From the NCBI GenBank assembly GCA_016784965.1, contig JADHTQ010000010.1:34561-98560 (forward strand): a DNA stretch of 64,000 nt, given 5' to 3'. A program made the position numbers and the translations under genes. Of this stretch, positions 57,370-64,000 are shown one piece after another; position 1 is the first letter of the stretch; every line of letters begins with the position of its first letter. This DNA is from Bacteriovoracaceae bacterium (GTDB taxonomy: Bacteria > Bdellovibrionota > Bacteriovoracia > Bacteriovoracales > Bacteriovoracaceae). The notes below the pieces were generated by a model. That model worked only from the letters and a program-made list of their open reading frames with translations. It searched no databases and was not told where the DNA came from.

Positions 57370-58101
57370 TTAGATATTTAGTAGTTTGCAAATAATAAAA
57401 GCAGCAACTTGGTTAGGAGTTGTGCCTGCACCAAATCCTGCATTATATCCGAGTTCAATGGCCAGATCATTATTGATTCGAGGGCCCCCGGCAACGAGTA
57501 AGAATTTGTCTCTGATGTTTTCAGCTTCTAGTAATTCGACAAACTCAGTGAAGTTTCTGATGTGTGAGTCCTTTTGAGTGACGGTTTGTGAAACTAAAAT
57601 AGCGTCTGCTTTGACTTCGAGGGATTTGGCCAATAGTTTTTCTGCAGTAACTTGTGAGCCAAGGTTAAATGCTTGTATTTCTGGGTAGCGCTCTAAACCG
57701 TAATCGCCATTATATCCTTTCATGTTCATAATGGCATCAATTCCCACTGTGTGGGCATCGCTTCCAATTGTCGCCCCAACTACTACCATTTGTCTGTTGA
57801 GCTTGGTTTTTATGAGAGAGTTAATTTCATAATAATCCATCTGGGTAGACTCAACTTCTGTTGCTTCAATATTTTTATAGTTGAGTGAAGGAATACCTTT
57901 GGCATATACTACAAAGCAGGTAAAGTTATCTGCTAGTTTGCTGGAGTGTACTACTGCAACATCTTTGAAATTTAATGATTCAGTATATTTGATTGCGGCT
58001 TTTGTGGCCCTTGCTCCAATTTCTACTGGAAGAGTAAAAGAGAGCTGGACCTGTCCATCGTCAAAAGTGTCGCCGTAAGGTTTGATCATTTGTTCGCTCA
58101 T
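57370..58101 (-). CDS. kamE: Lysine 5,6-aminomutase, beta subunit (B12-binding)
   Basis: This 243-residue protein carries the cobalamin-binding DxHxxG at 115-120 (SDAHTVGIDAIMN) with His117 as the lower cobalt ligand, followed by the conserved GDYGLERYPEIQAFNLGSQV. With KamD it moves the terminal amino group of beta-lysine (or D-lysine) to carbon 5, using adenosylcobalamin and PLP. The start ATG overlaps the kamD stop (ATGA), so the two are coupled. Length is close to that of known KamE. Confidence 0.9.
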   Translation of the reverse strand: MSEQMIKPYGDTFDDGQVQLSFTLPVEIGARATKAAIKYTESLNFKDVAVVHSSKLADNFTCFVVYAKGIPSLNYKNIEATEVESTQMDYYEINSLIKTKLNRQMVVVGATIGSDAHTVGIDAIMNMKGYNGDYGLERYPEIQAFNLGSQVTAEKLLAKSLEVKADAILVSQTVTQKDSHIRNFTEFVELLEAENIRDKFLLVAGGPRINNDLAIELGYNAGFGAGTTPNQVAAFIICKLLNI

Positions 58102-59657
58102 GAACAGCTCCTATTATTTTTTATAGCTTCTATGATGGGATTAGAGTAGTTGGGCCCTTTTTTAAAAACTCCATCAAGGCCCTTTCCTGCCTTTATCTCT
58201 CTTTTAATGTTGGCAAACTTTCCTTGCGAGATGGCCTTCATTAAACCAACGTTTTCAATGTCACTTAAAAAGGCAACAACTTCTTTTAAGACTTGCCCTG
58301 CTCTTTGTTCTATCAGACCACCCTTTTTAAACTCAATTTCATCCCCAAGGTTTTTTGCAGTGTTAAAAATATAATTGATATTATTGAGGGCCTTAGCACG
58401 ATCTTGCATAAATGGGGTATGAATGGCCTCTGTTAATATACCTGCTAAGTGAATACCCTGCTTTGTCGTGATTGATGCTAAATTAAACATGGCATCTAGT
58501 ACATGAGAGTAAAAGACATCAGTACTTTTGTGCTTTGTTGGAGGCATGTATTTTAAGGGAGAGTTGGGAAAAAGCGCTTTTGCAAGTGATGCGTGTGCCA
58601 ACTCCAAAAGAAATCCATTTTCAACTTGAGGATCAATTTCAAAGGCATGACCAAGCCCCATCTGTTCATCAGTTAACATGGCAACTTTGCCCATGGCCTC
58701 ATTTATTAACTGGGAAGCAGTAACGGTATGGGCCCCTTCGATAGCATCAGCAGTTGTTAGATAGTTGTCCTCTCCGGTATTGATAATAATATTTGCTCTT
58801 GCACAGATTAATCTACTAAAGTATTGGTCTATGAAGGTTCTTTGCATGTTTATATCGCGAAACAAAATACCATACATTGAATCGTTTAAAAGCATATCAA
58901 GATCTTCGATAGCAGCACTGGCTGCAATCTCTGCCATACAAAGCCCAGAGGAGTAGTTTACAAGACTTACGTAACGCCCATGGGTCTGCATAGATTTGTC
59001 GAGGGCCTGCCGCATGATTTTAAAATTTTCTTGGGTAGCAAATGTTCCACCGAAACCTTCTTTGGTTGCACCATAGGGAACATAATCCAAAAGTGATTGG
59101 GCGGTACTTCTTATGACAGCAATAACGTCAGCACCTGAACGAACGGCTGCATCGGCTTGAACTCGGTCTTCATAAATATTTCCAGTTGCAACAATGAGAT
59201 ATTTCCAAGGTGCCTCTGGTAGAGGAAACTGTTTTTGCTTATCTAGTTTACGCTTTCTAGTATTATCTAAAGTATTAATAGCAAAATTTGTTAACACTTG
59301 TTCTTGTTTTAAAATTTGCTCTACAGAAAAGCTCGAGGATTCACCAAATGAAATCTTGCCCTGGTCTATTAGCTCAGCAGTAGTTTTTGCATCCCTTTTG
59401 GACTCCAGCATAGAAGCGGCAAAGTGATATGAAGCTCCAGACTCCAACTTGCCTTTAGTTTGCAAAATATCAACGAGTTTATTGGGCAGAGGTACTCCGC
59501 TTAAGTCAACACCATCTACTCCATATAAGCGCAAAACAGCTCTTTCGATAGAGGTGGTTGAATGGATCTGTACGAAATCATCGACAACGCTTGCAATGTT
59601 TTTTGCAGATTTTCTTATTTTTATAATCGATTTTTGATCCAAGGTGAGGTGAGTCAT
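58098..59657 (-). CDS. kamD: Lysine 5,6-aminomutase, alpha subunit
   Basis: This 519-residue protein is about the length of characterised KamD. YLIVATGNIYEDRVQADAAV, GADVIAVIRSTAQSLLDYVP, GYG-type segments and MPPTKHKSTDVFYSHV are family-like, forming the TIM barrel that holds PLP and substrate. With KamE it forms the aminomutase. It is the first gene of the four-gene minus-strand operon. AAGGA lies about ten bases upstream of the ATG. The lysine 2,3-aminomutase (kamA) that would supply beta-lysine is not in this window. Confidence 0.92.
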   Translation of the reverse strand: MTHLTLDQKSIIKIRKSAKNIASVVDDFVQIHSTTSIERAVLRLYGVDGVDLSGVPLPNKLVDILQTKGKLESGASYHFAASMLESKRDAKTTAELIDQGKISFGESSSFSVEQILKQEQVLTNFAINTLDNTRKRKLDKQKQFPLPEAPWKYLIVATGNIYEDRVQADAAVRSGADVIAVIRSTAQSLLDYVPYGATKEGFGGTFATQENFKIMRQALDKSMQTHGRYVSLVNYSSGLCMAEIAASAAIEDLDMLLNDSMYGILFRDINMQRTFIDQYFSRLICARANIIINTGEDNYLTTADAIEGAHTVTASQLINEAMGKVAMLTDEQMGLGHAFEIDPQVENGFLLELAHASLAKALFPNSPLKYMPPTKHKSTDVFYSHVLDAMFNLASITTKQGIHLAGILTEAIHTPFMQDRAKALNNINYIFNTAKNLGDEIEFKKGGLIEQRAGQVLKEVVAFLSDIENVGLMKAISQGKFANIKREIKAGKGLDGVFKKGPNYSNPIIEAIKNNRSCS

Positions 59658-59801
59658 ATGTAATCATTTCCTTACTGTGTCATATTTATAAAAAAGTATA
59701 TTTTCTTAGATACTTTATATCTCAAGTTTTGTCATAGATACACTATAAAATTGGCCAAAAAGTATGAATTAGGGCAGTATACACCGGAGGTTAGGTGAAT
59801 T

Positions 59802-60737
59802 ATGGGAAAATTACTTGAAAAGTTATCTGAAATTAAAATTGGATTTGGGGGAGCCGCCATTAGTGGTGAAGGAGGGGGCTATGGATTTGGTTCTATTTCC
59901 GAGCAAGAATCACTCTATTTACTCCAAGCGTCTTATGATTCTGGAATAAGAATTTTTGATAGTGCACCAATTTATGGCTTTGGTGTGTCAGAGCGTCGAA
60001 TAGGCAAGGCATTTAGCAAGATTCGGGACAAGGTCTTTATAATTACAAAATCAGGTGTTACTTGGTCAGAAAACTTGAGGGTCAATATGTCCAATGACCC
60101 AAAAATTGCCACCAAGATGTTGGAGCAATCCCTTAGAGACTTAAATTCCTCCTATATCGATTTGTACATGATTCACTGGCCTGATCCAAAAGTTGATATT
60201 AGAAGACCCATGGAGGTTTTGGCTCGGGCAAAACACCAGGGAAAGATTAAACACATTGGGCTTTGTAATACTAATCAAGTGGATTTACAAAAGGCGATGG
60301 AGGTTGAAAAGGTTGAGGTCATCCAGTCCCAATTAAATCTATTTACACAAGAATCAATAGAAGGATTATCAGACATGCTCACAGATCATGGCATTAGTTT
60401 TATGAGCTGGGGTAGTTTGGATAAGGGTATACTGTCGGGCAGGGTGACCAAAAACCGCACATTTGAGCGCCCCGATGCCAGAAGCTTTGCACCCTGGTGG
60501 AATAAGGCCCAAAACTTGCAAAAAATTGATAAAGTAGAAAAGTTAAAATTGTTTGGAGATGAGGTCGGCCATTCCTTATTGGAATTATCAATTGGGCACA
60601 ACCTATCCAATCCCCTGGTGAGCAATGTTTTATGTGGTATTAGAAATTTAAATCAGCTAGAAACAATTTTAAAAGCGATGGAAAATTTACCAAACAAAGA
60701 GATCATTGATAAGGCCTTGGAAGTAGTTAGTGAGTGA
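59802..60737 (+). CDS. Aldo/keto reductase family oxidoreductase
   Basis: This 311-residue protein, preceded by GGAGG, has IRIFDSAPIYGFGVSERRIG (catalytic Asp and Tyr), VFIITKSGV (Lys) and LYMIHWPDP (His). This is the full AKR tetrad on a TIM barrel. It would reduce an aldehyde or ketone with NAD(P)H; some relatives make or break sugar carbonyls. Its stop overlaps the GTG start of the GT2 gene, so the two are probably coupled and may act on the same glycan or sugar. The substrate is unknown. Confidence 0.88.
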   Translation: MGKLLEKLSEIKIGFGGAAISGEGGGYGFGSISEQESLYLLQASYDSGIRIFDSAPIYGFGVSERRIGKAFSKIRDKVFIITKSGVTWSENLRVNMSNDPKIATKMLEQSLRDLNSSYIDLYMIHWPDPKVDIRRPMEVLARAKHQGKIKHIGLCNTNQVDLQKAMEVEKVEVIQSQLNLFTQESIEGLSDMLTDHGISFMSWGSLDKGILSGRVTKNRTFERPDARSFAPWWNKAQNLQKIDKVEKLKLFGDEVGHSLLELSIGHNLSNPLVSNVLCGIRNLNQLETILKAMENLPNKEIIDKALEVVSE

Positions 60738-61599
60738 CCTTAGTATAAGTGTGATTATTCCAACCTATAATCGGCAAGACTATATTTTAAGGGCCATTAA
60801 ATCTGTAGTTAAACAAGAGCAGGTAGATTTTGATCTATTTATCATTGATGATGGGTCGACTGATAATACCCAAAAAGTAGTTTTGGGTTATATTTGTGAA
60901 CATTGTCTTAGCGAGAAAATTACATATATTAAAACTGAGAATAAGGGAGTAAGTGCTGCAAGAAATTTGGGTATAAAAAAGTCAAATGGTGCTTGGCTTT
61001 CATTTTTGGATTCAGATGATGAATGGCTGCCCGGTAAATTATGCGCTCAAGTCGAGTTTTTGCAAAGTAATCCTAGTATTAATATTGTTCATGGTGATGA
61101 GGTATGGATTAGAAACCACAAATTTGTTAATCAAAAGAAAAAGCATAAAAAGTATGGTGGTAGAATTTTTCACAAGTGTCTCCCAATGTGTTTAATTAGT
61201 CCTTCTGCTGTCATGATTAAGCGAGAAGTATTGCTTGATGCCGGATGCTTTGATGAGTCTTTTCCAGTCTGTGAAGATTATGATCTATGGTTGAAGCTAA
61301 CATCTATTTATGAGGTTGGCTTTATTTCAAAACCCATAATAAAAAAATATGGAGGTCATGATGATCAACTTTCAAAAAAGTTTTTTGCCATGGATTATTG
61401 GCGGATAAAATCGCTAATGAACATAATAAATATAAGGAAATTCTCACCACTTACCCAGACTATGATTTATAATGAAATCATATATAAAGCAAATATATTG
61501 CTTGCAGGATATAAAAAACATAACAACATGGAGTATTTTGAAGAGGTTAAAGAGATTGTTGAAGAGTGTGTGACTAAAGTGGGAAAAAAGTGCCCATAG
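60730..61599 (+). CDS. Family 2 glycosyltransferase
   Basis: This 289-residue protein has a GTG start inside the aldo/keto reductase stop. SVIIPTYNRQDYILRAI and LFIIDDGSTDNT at the start, then WLSFLDSDDEWLPGKL (DxD for metal-nucleotide sugar) and CEDYDLWLKL are typical of GT-A fold inverting enzymes. Sugar donor and acceptor are unknown. It is likely cytoplasmic and adds a sugar to an envelope polysaccharide or lipid. Confidence 0.9.
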   Translation: MSDLSISVIIPTYNRQDYILRAIKSVVKQEQVDFDLFIIDDGSTDNTQKVVLGYICEHCLSEKITYIKTENKGVSAARNLGIKKSNGAWLSFLDSDDEWLPGKLCAQVEFLQSNPSINIVHGDEVWIRNHKFVNQKKKHKKYGGRIFHKCLPMCLISPSAVMIKREVLLDAGCFDESFPVCEDYDLWLKLTSIYEVGFISKPIIKKYGGHDDQLSKKFFAMDYWRIKSLMNIINIRKFSPLTQTMIYNEIIYKANILLAGYKKHNNMEYFEEVKEIVEECVTKVGKKCP

Positions 61600-61694
61600 C
61601 ACAGAAGTGGTCAAGCAATGCTGATTTGCGTGTAAGATAAAGTGGAGGCATTGCATCTTTAACGGTGAGACACTTGTCTTAATAGGTGGATTAA

Positions 61695-62084
61695 TTGCAA
61701 GTTAAAACTTTAAAAACAATTTATGTTACATTAATTTTGTTAAGCTGCTTTAACAATAGTTTTGGATATGAAAAGTCGGATACATTTATCATCCAAAGCT
61801 TTGCAGATAGTGTAAAAGTTTTAGCACCAGCAGCTTATCACCCTGAACTTAATGCAATAATTGAAAACAAAACCTTGGTTCAGTTAATTGGTAAGATTGA
61901 AACTGGAAAAGGACGAGTTGTAGGCATTGTATCAATAGCACCCACCTATTCACGGTCTGTTAAGTTAAATATAAAAAAAGGTGAAAGATTATATTTTATT
62001 CCATTAGCACCAGCTTTTCAGGCCGTGGAGCTAGTAATTGGTAGAAAGGCATATGAGATTCCTCCAAAAAGAAAAAGTATATAG
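61695..62084 (+). CDS. Small exported protein, unknown family
   Basis: This 129-residue protein uses a TTG start supported by GGTGGA five bases upstream. A signal peptide is likely (LKTIYVTLILLSCFNNSFGY). The mature 105 residues look all-beta and contain AYHPELNAIIENKTLVQLI. It overlaps the metallophosphoesterase start by 32 bases, so the two are probably an operon. No family is recognised. Confidence 0.55.
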   Translation: MQVKTLKTIYVTLILLSCFNNSFGYEKSDTFIIQSFADSVKVLAPAAYHPELNAIIENKTLVQLIGKIETGKGRVVGIVSIAPTYSRSVKLNIKKGERLYFIPLAPAFQAVELVIGRKAYEIPPKRKSI

Positions 62085-63219
62085 AACAGTCATAGTTTTA
62101 TCAGACTTGCATATGGGGGCAGGTGTAGTCGTCAATGATCGTAAAAACTATCTTGAAGATTTTCATTACGATAAAGAACTCATTGACTTGTTAGAATACT
62201 ATTCTTCGGGGAAATTTTATAATCGAGAAGTGGAGCTGGTTCTTAATGGCGATATCTTCGATTTTTTGGCAGTACCTTTTGTCCAGTATTTTGATGATGA
62301 GTTTTGGAGTGAAAAAGCATCAATTGAAAAGCTTAAAATGATCGTTGAGCCTCATAAAGATTTTATCCAAGCTTTAATTTCGTTTGTTTCAATAAAGAAG
62401 AAAAAAATTATATATATTTTAGGAAACCATGATGCGGAATTAATTTTTCAATCATTGAGAGAGTACTTTTTAAGTTTATTTCCAGAGAAACATCGTGGAA
62501 AATGTGAATTTTTAATTGACAAAGATGGGGAATATAGCCCTGTTGACGGTGTTTTAATTAAACATGGACATGAGTATGAAGTGTCTCATAAGTTTCATAC
62601 AGAGAAATCGATAATTGAAGACAATGAAGGTGAAAAATACTTTATACCACCATGGGGATCATATTATGTAACTAGGGTTTTAAATAAGTTCAAAGAAGAG
62701 CGGCACTATGCAGACTCTGTGCGGCCGATTAGAAAGTTTGTAATTAATGGTATCATCTATGATACGCTGTTTACCATTAGGTTTGTTTTTGCCAGTATCT
62801 ACTACTTTATCATGGTAAGATTTATTTATTTTTTCAAACAAAGCAAAAACTATAAAAAACTAGCTTCATATATTAAAGACGAGCTGCAACTATTTCGCGA
62901 CTATGAAACGATTACCCAGGAATTTTTAGAAGAAAACGAATCGGTAAGGGCCTTGATTTTAGGGCACACTCATTTGCCAGCATATAGAACATTTTCTGAT
63001 GGCTCAATATTTATCAATACCGGAACCTGGACCAAGATGTTTAACTTAGATTTTGGTAAACAACAGGATGACTACCTTTTAACATATGCACAAATTGATA
63101 TAAGGGATCATCAGAAAAAGAGAAAGAGAAAAAGAAGAAGTTCAAATGATAGTTGTATAGATTTAACCCTTAATGTTTGGCGAGGCAGAACCACCCTTCC
63201 CTTTTATGAGTTTCGGTAG
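62053..63219 (+). CDS. Calcineurin-like metallophosphoesterase
   Basis: This 388-residue protein uses the ATG at 62053, with GAAAGG just upstream. LSDLHMGAG, LNGDIFDFLA, LGNHDAEL, KHGHEYEV and LGHTHLPAYR are the five metal-binding blocks, as in UDP-2,3-diacylglucosamine hydrolase (LpxH)-like and related phosphoesterases. A hydrophobic stretch near 245-270 (FTIRFVFASIYYFIMVRFIYF) may bind the membrane, and a basic run (RKRKRRSS) follows near the end. A lipid-linked substrate is plausible but unproven. Confidence 0.83.
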   Translation: MRFLQKEKVYRTVIVLSDLHMGAGVVVNDRKNYLEDFHYDKELIDLLEYYSSGKFYNREVELVLNGDIFDFLAVPFVQYFDDEFWSEKASIEKLKMIVEPHKDFIQALISFVSIKKKKIIYILGNHDAELIFQSLREYFLSLFPEKHRGKCEFLIDKDGEYSPVDGVLIKHGHEYEVSHKFHTEKSIIEDNEGEKYFIPPWGSYYVTRVLNKFKEERHYADSVRPIRKFVINGIIYDTLFTIRFVFASIYYFIMVRFIYFFKQSKNYKKLASYIKDELQLFRDYETITQEFLEENESVRALILGHTHLPAYRTFSDGSIFINTGTWTKMFNLDFGKQQDDYLLTYAQIDIRDHQKKRKRKRRSSNDSCIDLTLNVWRGRTTLPFYEFR

Positions 63220-63225
63220 AATGTA

Positions 63226-63735
63226 TCATAAGTTTAAATTGGCGATTAAATTATCAAAAGAATTTTTTGAGATGGAAACTTTTTTTCCCGTTTTTGCAGC
63301 GACAGAACTTTGTTCAATGTCCTTAAATTTGCTAGATAGCCATTTTAAGCGATTGGCGTAAGCATCAGTATCCGTATCGGCCAGGATATGGGAGTGTCCC
63401 TCTTGTAGATTTGAAATCATATTGTTTAACAAATCTACGGTGTCAAAGAGAATCGCCACCACTACGTTTAAAAGCGGGGCATCGGAAATTTGGCTTGATT
63501 TTTGTCCAATTGCCTTTGTTAATTCACATAATTGGACTAGCTCCAAGGCCCCAATAGATTTAGCACTTCCCCTTATGCCATCGATGAGTTGAGCAAACTG
63601 CGCCCACTCTTTGGCATTTATAGGGTCTTTTTCCAGCTGTTCTAAAACTTCTGCCATTTGCTTCAGTGCTGCCGCCTTCTCTCGACAAAAGTCAAGAACG
63701 ATCTCTTTCATAGAAGGGTCATCGAGCAAATTCAT
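63226..63735 (-). CDS. HPt-like four-helix protein lacking the phospho-histidine
   Basis: This 169-residue protein has LIDGIRGSAKSIGALELVQLCE, which follows the HPt pattern aHxLKGsaxslGAxxLxxxcxxLE, but the His place is Asp. The rest is predicted helical. It may be a degenerate phosphotransfer protein acting as a binding partner. GGAGG lies upstream of the ATG within a GCGCC-GGA-GGCGC dyad that could hide the ribosome site. It converges on the metallophosphoesterase with six bases between. Confidence 0.65.
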   Translation of the reverse strand: MNLLDDPSMKEIVLDFCREKAAALKQMAEVLEQLEKDPINAKEWAQFAQLIDGIRGSAKSIGALELVQLCELTKAIGQKSSQISDAPLLNVVVAILFDTVDLLNNMISNLQEGHSHILADTDTDAYANRLKWLSSKFKDIEQSSVAAKTGKKVSISKNSFDNLIANLNL

Positions 63736-64000
63736 AATGCGCCTCCGGCGCGACTTGCATTGTTTTTAGATTGCGGATTAAATATTCAAACACTTCATAT
63801 ATTGTATCGTAAAAACCAAATTCAAGTCCAGCTTTAAAAGTGGTTTGTTTTAAAGAGTCAATAACCTGAACTTTTCACCTATCGCATAGCATCCATTAAA
63901 TATTGATAACCATTTAAAATGATCAATAAAAATCATAATAATTTTCTTATTTTTGTACCCAAATGGCCGAGATTAGGCCCAAAACTCCTCAGAAATCGTT
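63736..64000. other. AT-rich region at the right edge, no gene seen
   Basis: About 265 bases upstream of the HPt-like gene. Apart from the GC-rich dyad at its ribosome site (63738-63750), I see no open frame, RNA gene or clear promoter. Confidence 0.4.

Overview
This is a 64 kb stretch of AT-rich, densely coded bacterial chromosome. It has no rRNA, tRNA, CRISPR, insertion sequence or prophage that I can recognise. I infer a Gram-negative member of the Bdellovibrionota, probably on the Bacteriovorax-like side. The reasons are many secreted or lipid-anchored proteins of unknown family, several exported proteases, many outer-membrane barrel candidates, repeated PilZ domains, a eukaryote-type (GT3) glycogen synthase and the general style of the proteins. 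No marker gene proves this placement.

Layout. 1-0.4 kb: end of a cation-diffusion facilitator and a terminator. 0.4-7.6 kb (minus): a barrel-like protein followed by a giant zinc metalloprotease lipoprotein with three internal repeats and a long alanine-rich tract. 7.9-12.8 kb (plus): operon of a CYTH-like exported protein, a small duplicated secreted protein, a DASS-family anion/dicarboxylate transporter and an OprP-type porin. 12.9-15.9 kb: citrate synthase fused to a response-regulator receiver domain, then a GAF histidine kinase interrupted by one in-frame stop. 15.9-25.8 kb: a metallophosphatase-PilZ fusion, a subtilisin-like protease, a CheA-like membrane ATPase, a small anchored protein, a trypsin-like protease and a double-RDD membrane protein. 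25.9-27.7 kb: a GYF_2-type protein, a ParA ATPase and a small partner. 27.7-33.3 kb: two paralogous poly-glycine lipoproteins, a phospholipase A2-like secreted protein, further lipoproteins and a radical SAM protein. 33.4-42.8 kb: MATE exporter, dCMP deaminase-like enzyme, PilZ proteins, glycogen synthase, amino-acid binding protein and another barrel plus large-exported-protein pair.

42.9-50.3 kb: PgeF, then a tight cluster of a PqqD-like protein, ATP-grasp ligase, PLP decarboxylase, urea-transporter/M23 fusion, outer-membrane barrel and TPR protein. This is the best candidate for an undescribed system: one strand, almost no gaps, and the parts needed to make and export a modified amino acid or peptide-like compound. 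50.3-55.3 kb: an Mqo-like FAD enzyme and two exported proteins of unknown family. 55.3-59.7 kb (minus): a lysine-degradation operon (kamD, kamE, class III aminotransferase, kce) in which an aminotransferase stands where 3,5-diaminohexanoate dehydrogenase would be expected. 59.8-63.7 kb: aldo/keto reductase, GT2 glycosyltransferase, a small exported protein, a metallophosphoesterase and a degenerate HPt-like protein.

Other themes are c-di-GMP (three PilZ proteins), phosphorelay parts that have lost or displaced key residues (stopped kinase, CheA-like protein without a clear phospho-histidine, HPt with Asp for His), and GC-rich dyads of the form GGTGCA..AATGCACC in several intergenic regions. 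Family calls come from motifs read by eye; no database search was possible.
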